Assembly: GCA_001598975.1 (NCBI GenBank)
Contig: BBXU01002541.1
Span: 1 to 15,361, forward strand
Length of the DNA stretch: 15,361 nt
Direction of reading: 5' to 3'
Source of the DNA: Parachlorella kessleri
Taxonomy: Eukaryota > Chlorophyta > Trebouxiophyceae > Chlorellales > Chlorellaceae
Numbering within the stretch: position 1 is the first letter of the stretch; each line of letters begins with the position of its first letter. The translations under genes and the position numbers were made by a program. Shown here piece by piece: positions 8,801 through 15,361 of this stretch. The notes beneath the pieces are model-generated. The model was not told the DNA's origin. It saw nothing but the letters and a program-made list of their open reading frames with translations, and did not search any database.

Positions 8801-10012
8801 GCCTTTCCATACTGAGGCACAGGTCCGGCCGGACACCAAACAGGGTATGTGCACCAAGCATCAAGCCGCATCACTCGGCGTAGTCTGCGCTGGATGTTGT
8901 GTGCTGGACAGACGGCATGCCCATCCATGCACTAGAGAGTGTGTAGCGCACTCGCAGGTAAGCAGTAGGACTTACAGTCAATGCTGAGGAAGGGCTTGAT
9001 GTTGCCAATGGCGAATATCATATAGGCTTCGCTGAACATACCCATGCCTGCAACTCAGAACACCCGAGGCCAGGACGTTGAGGCGCCGCATACACAGACT
9101 GCAGATGCACCACCGCCTGCCGGCATGCCATCTGAGCCCATGCTAGCTGAGCTGCGCATTCTCACAGACACCCGTGCACAGGTGTGATGTCATCCTCTGT
9201 ATCACAGGAAGATAGACCCAGACCCATCTCCTGCACCCGCATGTGTACAGGAAGATTGTTGTGAAGGCTGCCACTGGGCTCACCCGGGACTGCCCAGGAC
9301 AGGTACCACCAGAGGAAGGCCTTGAGGGGGTTGTGTGGCTTGGGGGGCAGCTTGATGCGATCATGGCTGGGGGACCTGAGGGTTGACAGCACCCTGACTA
9401 CCTCCGTCTCCTCCCTCTCCAGGCCCTTGAGCTCTGCAGCCGCGCACACACTCCCAGTACTTGGTCCAATAGTTACACTAGGCCTATTTCCTACGCCTGT
9501 GATTTGCGGCTGACAGGCTGAGCAGCAGTGCAGGGCCAGATGACACGCTGTGGTGCTAGCTCAAGGCTGCCCAGCCGGCTGCTGCGTCACAGCATTAGGG
9601 AGCTTGTGCGTTTGGCCAGCAGAGGCGAGGAAGCACGGCAGATGGGGCAAAGGGGTGCACCCACCGGGGGGGTGGTCCTCCTTTGCTAGGGGCGAGTCGC
9701 CCTCTAAATCGTCGTGGTCCTTGTCTTCTGCAGCGCATCCAAGGCAGGAACATCAAGCCATACTAACATGAACCACTGGCGGCCTTGGCAGCATGCACGG
9801 CATCTCATGCAGGCATGAGCGCATCCGCAAGCAACCAAGACCCATAGGTTTATGTACTCTCTTTCGGCACGTTCCCCTGGGCTAGGACCAATTCACCGAC
9901 CTGCACTGAAGCCAGAGACCACAGACAGAGGCTGAGAGCCCAGTCCTCCCAACTCAGCAGGGTCCCCAGCGTCGCCTTGGCTCTGGAGGCCGTCAAAGGG
10001 CTTGACAGTCAT
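2884..10012 (-). CDS. MFS transporter, phosphate:H+ symporter (PHS/Pht1-like) type, 607 aa, 19 exons
   Basis: Integral membrane carrier, probably proton-driven uptake of inorganic phosphate or a related anion. Exons in coding order: 10012-9901, 9727-9665, 9433-9284, 9047-8976, 8717-8637, 8363-8300, 8013-7904, 7516-7396, 7170-7065, 6817-6749, 6236-6165, 5859-5756, 5558-5520, 5413-5334, 5032-4977, 4717-4628, 4455-4251, 4055-3955, 3012-2884. They sum to 1824 bases (607 codons plus TGA) with every phase matching. A charged N-terminal tail of about 95 residues precedes 12 hydrophobic segments. Motif A is GFLGDIIGRKWG (169-180). Others are GVGVGGEYPMASSS (218-231), SQQGWGN (255-261), GWVANDFAFYG (368-378) and FGPNCTTWLVAGEVYP (475-490). 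W369, D373, Y377, Q256/257, Y225 and N478 fit the phosphate site known from PiPT. A charged loop (about 312-355) separates the two halves. The start follows an in-frame TGA 11 codons upstream. The MFS call is firm; phosphate as substrate is inferred. Confidence 0.92.
3013..3954 (-). other. last and longest intron (942 bp) of the transporter gene
   Basis: GT-AG intron between the exon ending MVEGQ and the exon starting YDKYYGEA. I see no gene in it. It holds a triple CTAGT repeat near 3188, an imperfect hairpin at 3561-3610, clustered G-runs on the + strand (3552-3580 and 3613-3629), and the 10-mer CCAGTGCACA twice (3602-3611 and 3634-3643). It is about twice as long as any other intron of the gene, so an old insertion is possible, but no clear element ends are visible. 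Confidence 0.6.
3561..3610. repeat. imperfect hairpin in the transporter's last intron
   Basis: GTGCA (3561-3565) pairs with TGCAC (3606-3610). Inside, GACGGG (3575-3580) pairs with CCCGTC (3593-3598) around a 12-base loop. The pairings nest, giving an interrupted stem about 50 bases long. Function unknown. Confidence 0.6.
4456..4627 (-). other. GC-AG intron of the transporter gene (172 bp)
   Basis: The exon ending in IHVFQ (low end 4628) is followed on the coding strand by CAG|GCAAGT. That is the typical context of the rare GC donor, which keeps strong pairing to U1 around the mismatch. The acceptor is CCCCTGCAG before TTCCTCTAC. Joining here restores FQFLYFF in phase 0, matching the family, and no GT donor nearby does so. 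All other introns in this gene start with GT. Confidence 0.8.
5561..5576 (-). repeat. CTG microsatellite at a 3' splice site
   Basis: On the coding strand, a run of five CTG units leads straight into the CTGCAG acceptor of the intron before the 39-base exon 5558-5520. It takes the place of a normal pyrimidine tract. Length changes in this tract would alter the acceptor of a very small exon, so it is a possible source of exon skipping. Confidence 0.75.
6237..6748 (-). other. 512-bp intron of the transporter gene
   Basis: Second longest intron of the gene. It lies between the exon ending LEESE and the exon starting VWKAEKAD, in the part that encodes the cytosolic loop between the two halves of the carrier. 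I see no gene, repeat or RNA in it; an open frame across 6144-6566 is a read-through of the neighbouring exon. Confidence 0.6.
7777..7803. repeat. perfect 12-bp inverted repeat with 3-base loop
   Basis: GCCCACAACACT (7777-7788) is followed by GCA and then the exact reverse complement (7792-7803). It lies in the 387-bp intron between transporter exons 8013-7904 and 7516-7396. The stem would be stable in RNA. It is too short for a microRNA precursor and lacks the U-run of a bacterial terminator, so no role is assigned. Confidence 0.85.
8364..8636 (-). other. stop-free intron with length divisible by three (273 bp)
   Basis: This intron separates the exon ending YVEIC from the one starting VIFGMLSLGFLG. 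It has a canonical donor (G|GTAAGT) and acceptor (TGTCCAG). Its 273 bases contain no stop in the reading frame, so keeping it would insert 91 residues near the start of the second membrane segment instead of breaking the protein. Splicing it out gives the family-like join EICGVIFGML, so the spliced form is taken as the main product. Confidence 0.75.
8579..8605. repeat. 10-bp tandem repeat
   Basis: The unit CTGCCGAGTC occurs twice perfectly (8581-8590 and 8591-8600), flanked by partial copies (TC before, CTGCC after). It lies inside the stop-free intron of the transporter gene. Confidence 0.9.
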
Positions 10013-10930
10013 GGTTGATGAGCCAGTCTTTTTGCTTATAATTCAGCTCTCAGTATGGCGCGCTCTCCACAGCAACCTTGTGAGCCTGCAGGTGGCACGA
10101 GGCATCCGGAATCTTTGTGTGTGGCGGCTATTCGGACTCAGAAAGCGGAAATAGAAGCAAACCAGCAGGCACACTGCGGTAGTTGCTTCCCCTGCCAAGC
10201 ATGTGTCGCCCTTTGTGTCATGCTGGGCCGCGCCCGCGCGACTACACACACGTCTTTCCAACCGTTGCAAGCACCGCATGTGGCTAAGCACTCGAGGCGA
10301 GCCATGACAAGCGACACATTGCAGCGCAGGCTAGATAGACCTGTCTGCCCTTGGAAACCGCTTTGCGCCTCACCGTGTTGACAAATGCGCTTCGCCTCGC
10401 AGGTACGCAGGCAATTGGCCCCAGGAGGCCCCAGCGGATTGCCTTGCATGCAAGGTGGCAAGCGCGCGGCATCTACGACCCTTAGAATCCACGGACCAGG
10501 AAAAAGCATATGCCCTGGCCGACGTGCCCAGTCCCGGAAGCGTACGACAAGGACAGGGAAAATCACGGCCCATAAAACAGCAGTGGCAATTTCATTCTAA
10601 CAGTTCAACTTGGGAGGCAGGCAGCGGTTCCAACCCAAGGGTTTACCCCTTTGGGGCGATCAGATCACTTGATGGAACCATCGCCCTTGCGGTCTTCCCA
10701 ACTGAACCAAATTCTGGCTCACTCATGGTTGAACACAACTGCTATTATGCGGTTAACAGGATGTGATGGCCCTTGAGGACAGGTCCCCTGGTGCCACGCT
10801 GGAACATGTTTCGCGCCCACTGCCACCTGTTTGCAACTAACCAAGCTCCTCATGTGACTGGCCAGAGGCAACCTAGTACACACATAAGCTCAAAACTGGA
10901 AGTTTTCTCACTAGTCCCTGCACGGCATGC
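10013..10930. promoter_or_regulatory. 918-bp divergent intergenic region (presumed bidirectional promoter)
   Basis: The transporter gene starts at its left edge on the - strand and the FAD oxidoreductase at its right edge on the + strand. Both promoters and 5' UTRs should lie here unless either gene has an upstream non-coding exon. I find no convincing TATA box at a sensible distance. A 7-bp inverted repeat, GGGCGAT (10654-10660) and ATCGCCC (10680-10686), is the clearest symmetric element. Open frames of up to 142 codons on the - strand (10138-10566) resemble no protein I know. Confidence 0.55.
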
Positions 10931-10989
10931 ATGATGGGGGTCACAGCTCATCTCCGCCACTCGTCGCTCTTCAGCAAGACTATCTATAA
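10927..10989 (+). other. overlapping upstream ORF at the start of the FAD oxidoreductase gene
   Basis: An ATG at 10927 opens a 20-codon frame ending with TAA at 10987-10989. It lies out of frame with the main start at 10931 and overlaps it. If the transcript begins before 10927, scanning ribosomes meet this ATG first, which could lower translation. The following in-frame ATG at 10934 has A at -3 and G at +4, a stronger context. Whether the ATG at 10927 is in the mRNA is unknown. Confidence 0.4.
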
Positions 10990-13900
10990 TCTCAAAACGT
11001 TTAGGCGGTTCTCCAACACTGGCCCAGAAATACGACTGCCCAAGGCCCCGGCTGGGGTGGCGCATGTCGCAAGCTCTCGGAGCCCCAAGGGCGCAGATAG
11101 CCAGGCAGAGGTCAGAAGGGGAGGCAAGAAGAAGAACAGCAGGGTTGCAGAGGGCGGCCTGCCTCCCAGAGAACTAAATCCGGTCCGAAAAGAACTTGTG
11201 ACTACCAAACTGAGGGCCGACCCTGGGAGTGACGGCACGTGGCGACTTTACGGTGTCAAGGTGTGTTGCCTACTTCTGGCCTGGCCCATGCTGGAGGTTT
11301 TGTACACAGCAGGCGGCGCGCTTGTTGATTGAGCCAGACAGGCAGGAAGAACCAAGCGGAAGGGGCAACTGGGTATTGTATTACCTCACTGCCACCCGGC
11401 TTTGCACTTCCCAACAGATTCCCTAGCTTCTCCCTCTGGCTTTAGCATTGCAGCTACTGTTGAGGATGCCCTTAGGCGCTCACCTGGCTGTCCCCTGCAG
11501 TTTCTTGCACCACACCCTAGTTTTAGCTCGCTTACACTCCTGGGCATCTGCCTCCAGCAGATGACACCGCCCTCCCACCGCCCTGGCCACCACTGCTTTG
11601 CCATCCCCCAACTCGCTAGCAGGTCCCGGCAGACAGGGACCCCGGCAAGGACGACTTCTCAGTCCATGGCGAGCTCCTGGTGGCAGTGGCCAGGCGGCTA
11701 GGCCTTAGAGACCCCCGCCGGCTGCCCCAGGCCGCCGTCTCCCTCGTGCGCAAGTCCTTCGATGCGCGCCCCAAGCTGCCAGAGAAGCACTGGGTCTATG
11801 TGGTGGACGTCCCGGGGGCGGTGCTGCGGGCCGCTGGGGCGCAGGTAGGCCCCTGGTGCAGGATGGTGTGCTGGAGTGCCAGGGGCAGGCGCCTAGGAGC
11901 CTAGCTATTGGACAGGTGCCTTACCGGCCAAGCAAGCAGATGTGAACGGTGACGCCGCTTGGGCATTATATGATTTTGTGATTCTTTTAGGCACGCCAAA
12001 TGGTGGCCTACATTGCTGCACTGCAGAGACTGCTCGAGAAGCCTGGGCAGCTGGAGAAGCTGGCAGCAGTCGACACGCATGCCGCAGCAGCAACAGCACC
12101 AGTGGCAGCAGCAGGACCTGAGCAGTCAGCACCTGGGAATTTGCAGCCAGGCTTGGCAGCACTAGACCCCCCTGGCCCTGGGTTCAGTGGCGCAGCAGGG
12201 GCAGGGCGCAAAGAGAGGTGGCGGCGGGAAGAGCCTGTGGTGGTGGTGGGCAGCGGCCCCGCCGGACTGTTTGCGGCGCTCACACTGGCTGAGGCAGGCA
12301 TCAAGGTCGGTTGTCGCTGTGGCGTTCTTCGGTGTGTGGAGCAGCAGACAATGCAAATGGGAGCTGCAGCTGCGTGGATTTGGCGGCATCATGCCGTCCC
12401 TTCCCTGCTGCTCTTACTTGTGCACTGGCACTGAGCCAAGGGGTCCTGAGCTCCAAGTTTGTGTAATGACCCAGGTTTTCTAACCCTGCTAGCTGGAAGG
12501 CGCTGCGCTGCTGTCGATGCCCGAGAAACCACTTCCTCGCCATCGCTGCTTGTTGGGTTTGGCTTTCGCTTGCGTGACACTGTCCTAGACGATTGGGTCT
12601 TGCCTGTTCACATGGCTGTGTGACAGCCTCCGCGGTGCTGGGCCTACCCGTATTACTGTGAGACACCTCCAATGCGTGTTAGCCCTGTCCCCAGGTGGTG
12701 CTGCTGGAGCGTGGGCAGCCTGTGGAGGTGCGGGGGCGTGACATCGGCGCGCTGTTTGTCCGGCGCAAGCTCAACCCCTCCTCAAACCTCTGCTATGGCG
12801 AGGGCGGCGCAGGTGGGGCTACGCTTTGGCTGGTTCCTGTCAGGATGGTCGGCTTGGTGGGGATTGGGGGCCCTCAGGGAGCTGGCTTGTTTGTACAATT
12901 AATTTAGTATATTGCTGGGAGTTCCGTGCTGGGATGCCTGGAATGTGCTTACCACGGACAGGTTGGCTTGGTGGTTTGGTAGCGCTGTCCACTGTTTGGG
13001 GCTTGTTTATAGGCTGGCCAGTAAGACAGGATGTCACGCATCCGCCCGGAAAGGCAGCTGCCACAAGACAAGGCAGCGTCGCTGGAGGGGGCGAGACACT
13101 GGTGGCATTTGGGTTGGTGTGACCACGAGGGAGCTGGCCATACCCTGATGCACTGCCGTGTTGTGGTCATGCGCAGGCACCTGGAGTGACGGCAAGCTCA
13201 CCACCCGGATTGGTCGAAACAGTGACCCAGTACGGCGGGTGCTGAACGCCCTCCACCAATTTGGGGCTCCTGAGGTGCGGTGTCAGGCTGAGGTTCTAGG
13301 TTACACCATGGGTTAGCCTGCATGACAGGCACCACACTGCCCTAACATCTCCTGCAGTGCTTGCGTACACCGCCCTCCCTAGTGTGCCACTCTTGGAACC
13401 CCAATCCCCATCAAGTGTGTCATTGGTGTTGCGCTGGGCATGTACCAAATCTTGCCTTACGTAGTCATGCGACCCAGCACACCCTCTCATTCATGCCTCC
13501 AACTCTGCGTCCCTGCTCACTTTGCTGTGTTGCCCCACCCCACTCACTCCTCTCCTTCCCTGGCAGAGCATCCTGGTGTCTGGCAAGCCCCATCTGGGCA
13601 CGGACCGCCTGGTGCGCATACTGCGGGCCTTTCGGGAGCATTTGGTCGCGCGGGGGGCGGAGGTGCGGTTTGGGGCGGAAGTTGATGACCTGATGATTGA
13701 GAGAGGGCGGGTGGCGGGGGTCAGGCTCGCAGGTGAGTCGCCAAAAATGTGGTGCCTGATGTGGTGCCCTGGGAGGAATGCCATCACTGTAACAGGGATT
13801 ACAGGTGGCAGTGAGCCTGTCATGGTCGGTCACCAGAGCTTGAGGGTGCGCATACGGGCTGCCGGCCCTCACACAGGCTGGTGCCTACCAAAGCCCTGGA

Positions 13901-15292
13901 CAGCGCCAGCAGCCGGCCATGGTGGGAATGCAGCCGGGCGGCCAAGCCGCAGTCGCTTATTCACCTGATCTTGCACCCTTATTTGATTGGGAGCTGCGCC
14001 TCGCACTTTGTTGGCTGCAGATGGCACCGAGCTGCGGTCCTCCAGAGTCATCCTGGCGGTGGGGCACAGCGCGCGCGACATGTACCGCAGCCTGCGTCGC
14101 CATGACGTCATCCTGACGCCCAAGCCCTTTGCCATGGGCTTCCGCATCGAGCACCCCCAGGCTCTCGTTGACCAGCTGCAGTATGGAGAGCAAGACGCAC
14201 AGGGTGGGTTGTCATCAGACTCTCTTGACAGCAGCCAGGCCCGAGCAAGTGGAAAGCAGGACAGCATCTTATGCCCGCTGTGCCTAAGTCTGCCCACAAG
14301 GGCAAAGAGCATAACCAGTTGCTGAACTCAAGGCAGCTTCCCATGTTGGACGTGAGCCTTACCTGGGCTCAAGCCTCGCCTCGCCCAGGGGCGGCAGCTG
14401 CTCCTGGGAAGTGCGCAGTGAACTGCCTTGCTGCGCAGCTCCTTGGGAACACCCAACCCCTGCACAACCTCTGTTGCCTTCTCCCATGGTGCAGAGGTGC
14501 AGCGTGGCAAGGGCCGCTACCCCGTGGCCGACTACCGCCTGGCAGCAGAAGTCAACCTGGCTGAGATTCCCGAGGCCCAGGCAGCATCCTTCTGGGATTC
14601 TGCAGATGCGTGGTATAGCCCCCTGATGGCGACGCACGCACCAGCAGCAGCAGGTGCTGTTGCAGCCGGGGGGGTGGAGGGCAGCGGCACAGCTGGCGCA
14701 GCAGCGGGCACAGCAGGGGCGCGGGCGGGGCGCCGGGGGGTATATTCCTTCTGCATGTGCCCTGGGGGCCAGATCGTGCCCACCAGCACCTCGGAGGGGA
14801 AGCTGTGCATCAACGGCATGTCCTTCAGCAAGTAAGTGTTGGGGGCGGGCAGGTGGGAGCAGCAGGTGGTAGGCAGGGATGGGAGCAGCGGTGGGGAGAA
14901 GGGGCATGCACGGAGAAATTAAGATGGAGCAGCAGACCCATTTGGTTCGGTCTGCAAGGCAGCATGTGGGGGGGGCCCTCCGATGCATAGCAAGAGGCTT
15001 GAGCCTAGAGCACCCTGAGTGGGTGTCGCATGCACTGTCCCGTGCTTTGTCAGCAGTGCTCAGAACGGACGTACCACGGGGCTGGCTGCCAACCCAGACA
15101 CCGGCACCCCGTGGGCACAGGCAGAGCTCTTGCAAAATCCTAAAATCCCTGCCGGCCCTGGCCCTGCTGCAGGCGCAACTCCGTGTGGGCCAACTCGGCG
15201 CTGGTGGTGACGGTATCCCCCGACGATTGGCAGCATCTGGTGCCGGAGCATGGGCCGCTGGCAGGCATGGCGCTGCAGCAGCTGGTGGAGAG
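10931..15292 (+). CDS. FAD-dependent oxidoreductase, COG2509 type, probably organelle-targeted (3' end outside window)
   Basis: Predicted FAD-binding dehydrogenase of unknown substrate; the recalled land-plant homologue is PDE327 of Arabidopsis, linked to pigment defects. Exons: 10931-11260, 11623-11844, 11991-12305, 12695-12812, 13177-13274, 13567-13732, 14021-14203, 14495-14831, 15173-15292. They join in frame to 629 codons plus two bases, then a donor GTGAGT. Residues 1 to about 50 are rich in Ser, Arg and Lys with few acids, like a transit peptide. WRLYGVK|VPADRDPGKDDFSVHGELL and VRKSFDARPKLPEKHWVYVVDV form the family N-terminal domain. After an Ala-rich linker, VVVVGSGPAGLFAA (267-280) is the dinucleotide-binding G-x-G-x-x-G. 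Then come ERGQPVEVRGRDIGAL, NLCYGEGGAGTWSDGK, GKPHLGTDRL, ILAVGHSARD and KPFAMGFRIEHP, all hallmarks of the family. Residues about 525-558 are an Ala/Gly insert. An in-frame TAG at 10874 precedes the start. The rest of the C-terminal domain lies past the window. Confidence 0.92.
14638..14738 (+). repeat. Ala/Gly-rich low-complexity insert within the FAD oxidoreductase
   Basis: GC-rich, GCA/GGC-biased stretch inside exon 14495-14831 encoding about 34 residues, nearly all Ala, Gly, Thr or Arg. It sits between the family blocks PVADYRL and VYSFCMCPGGQIV, which lie closer together in the homologues I recall. It is probably a flexible surface loop expanded by slippage, as is common in GC-rich green algal proteins. 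Confidence 0.7.
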
Positions 15293-15361
15293 GTGAGTAG
15301 TGTGTGGTGGGCCAGCGCCCAAGCGGCACACACCAAGTACTGTTATGGTTCCCCACTTTCT

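Noticed and set aside
10034..10044. TTATAA-like element before the transporter start
   Set aside because: It lies only about 25 bases from the ATG, which leaves almost no 5' UTR, so it is unlikely to be the TATA box unless a distal start is used.
10138..10566. 142-codon open frame on the - strand in the divergent intergenic region
   Set aside because: No recognisable domain, several overlapping frames on both strands, and a composition typical of non-coding GC-rich DNA.
14359..15336. 325-codon open frame on the - strand
   Set aside because: It lies opposite well-supported exons of the FAD oxidoreductase; GC-rich coding sequence often leaves long antisense frames, and the translation resembles no family.

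Overview
This window is a piece of a nuclear genome, most likely from a green alga (Chlorophyta). The evidence is three protein genes cut into many short exons (19 in one gene), introns mostly of 100-500 bases with GT(G/A)AGT-type donors and CTGCAG-type acceptors, moderately high GC, Ala/Gly-rich inserts in proteins, and possible TGTAA poly(A) signals. The class or genus cannot be fixed from sequence alone. There is no operon, CRISPR array, rRNA gene or convincing tRNA.

Layout. (1) Positions 1-1443, + strand: the 3' end of a gene for an SGNH-type esterase (carbohydrate esterase family 2-like). Four exons with matching phases carry the G-T-N-D block and the catalytic-His block; the nucleophile Ser lies upstream of the window. 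(2) Positions 1444-2883: non-coding space between convergent genes. It holds a perfect 24-bp palindrome, a diverged ~130-bp tandem duplication, a G10 run, and a perfect 36-bp palindrome fused to a 78-bp direct repeat. (3) Positions 2884-10012, - strand: a complete 19-exon gene whose exons join in frame to a 607-residue, 12-helix major facilitator transporter of the phosphate:H+ symporter (PHS/Pht1-like) type. Residues aligned with the known phosphate site are kept, but two Asp linked to proton coupling are Glu. One of its 18 introns is GC-AG, and another is stop-free with a length divisible by three. (4) Positions 10013-10930: a 918-bp gap between divergent genes, presumably holding both promoters. 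(5) Positions 10931 to the window end, + strand: nine exons of a COG2509-type FAD-dependent oxidoreductase with a basic, Ser/Arg-rich leader, related to a plant plastid protein (Arabidopsis PDE327, recalled rather than searched). The gene runs off the window.

The three genes do not form an obvious pathway. The transporter and the FAD protein share an upstream region and could be co-expressed. I found no clearly new biological system. The best second-look items are the Asp-to-Glu changes in the transporter, its retainable in-frame intron, the GC-AG intron, and the fold-back repeat at 2611-2783. All exon joins were made by hand from splice consensus, phase and recalled family similarity; transcript data would be the deciding check.
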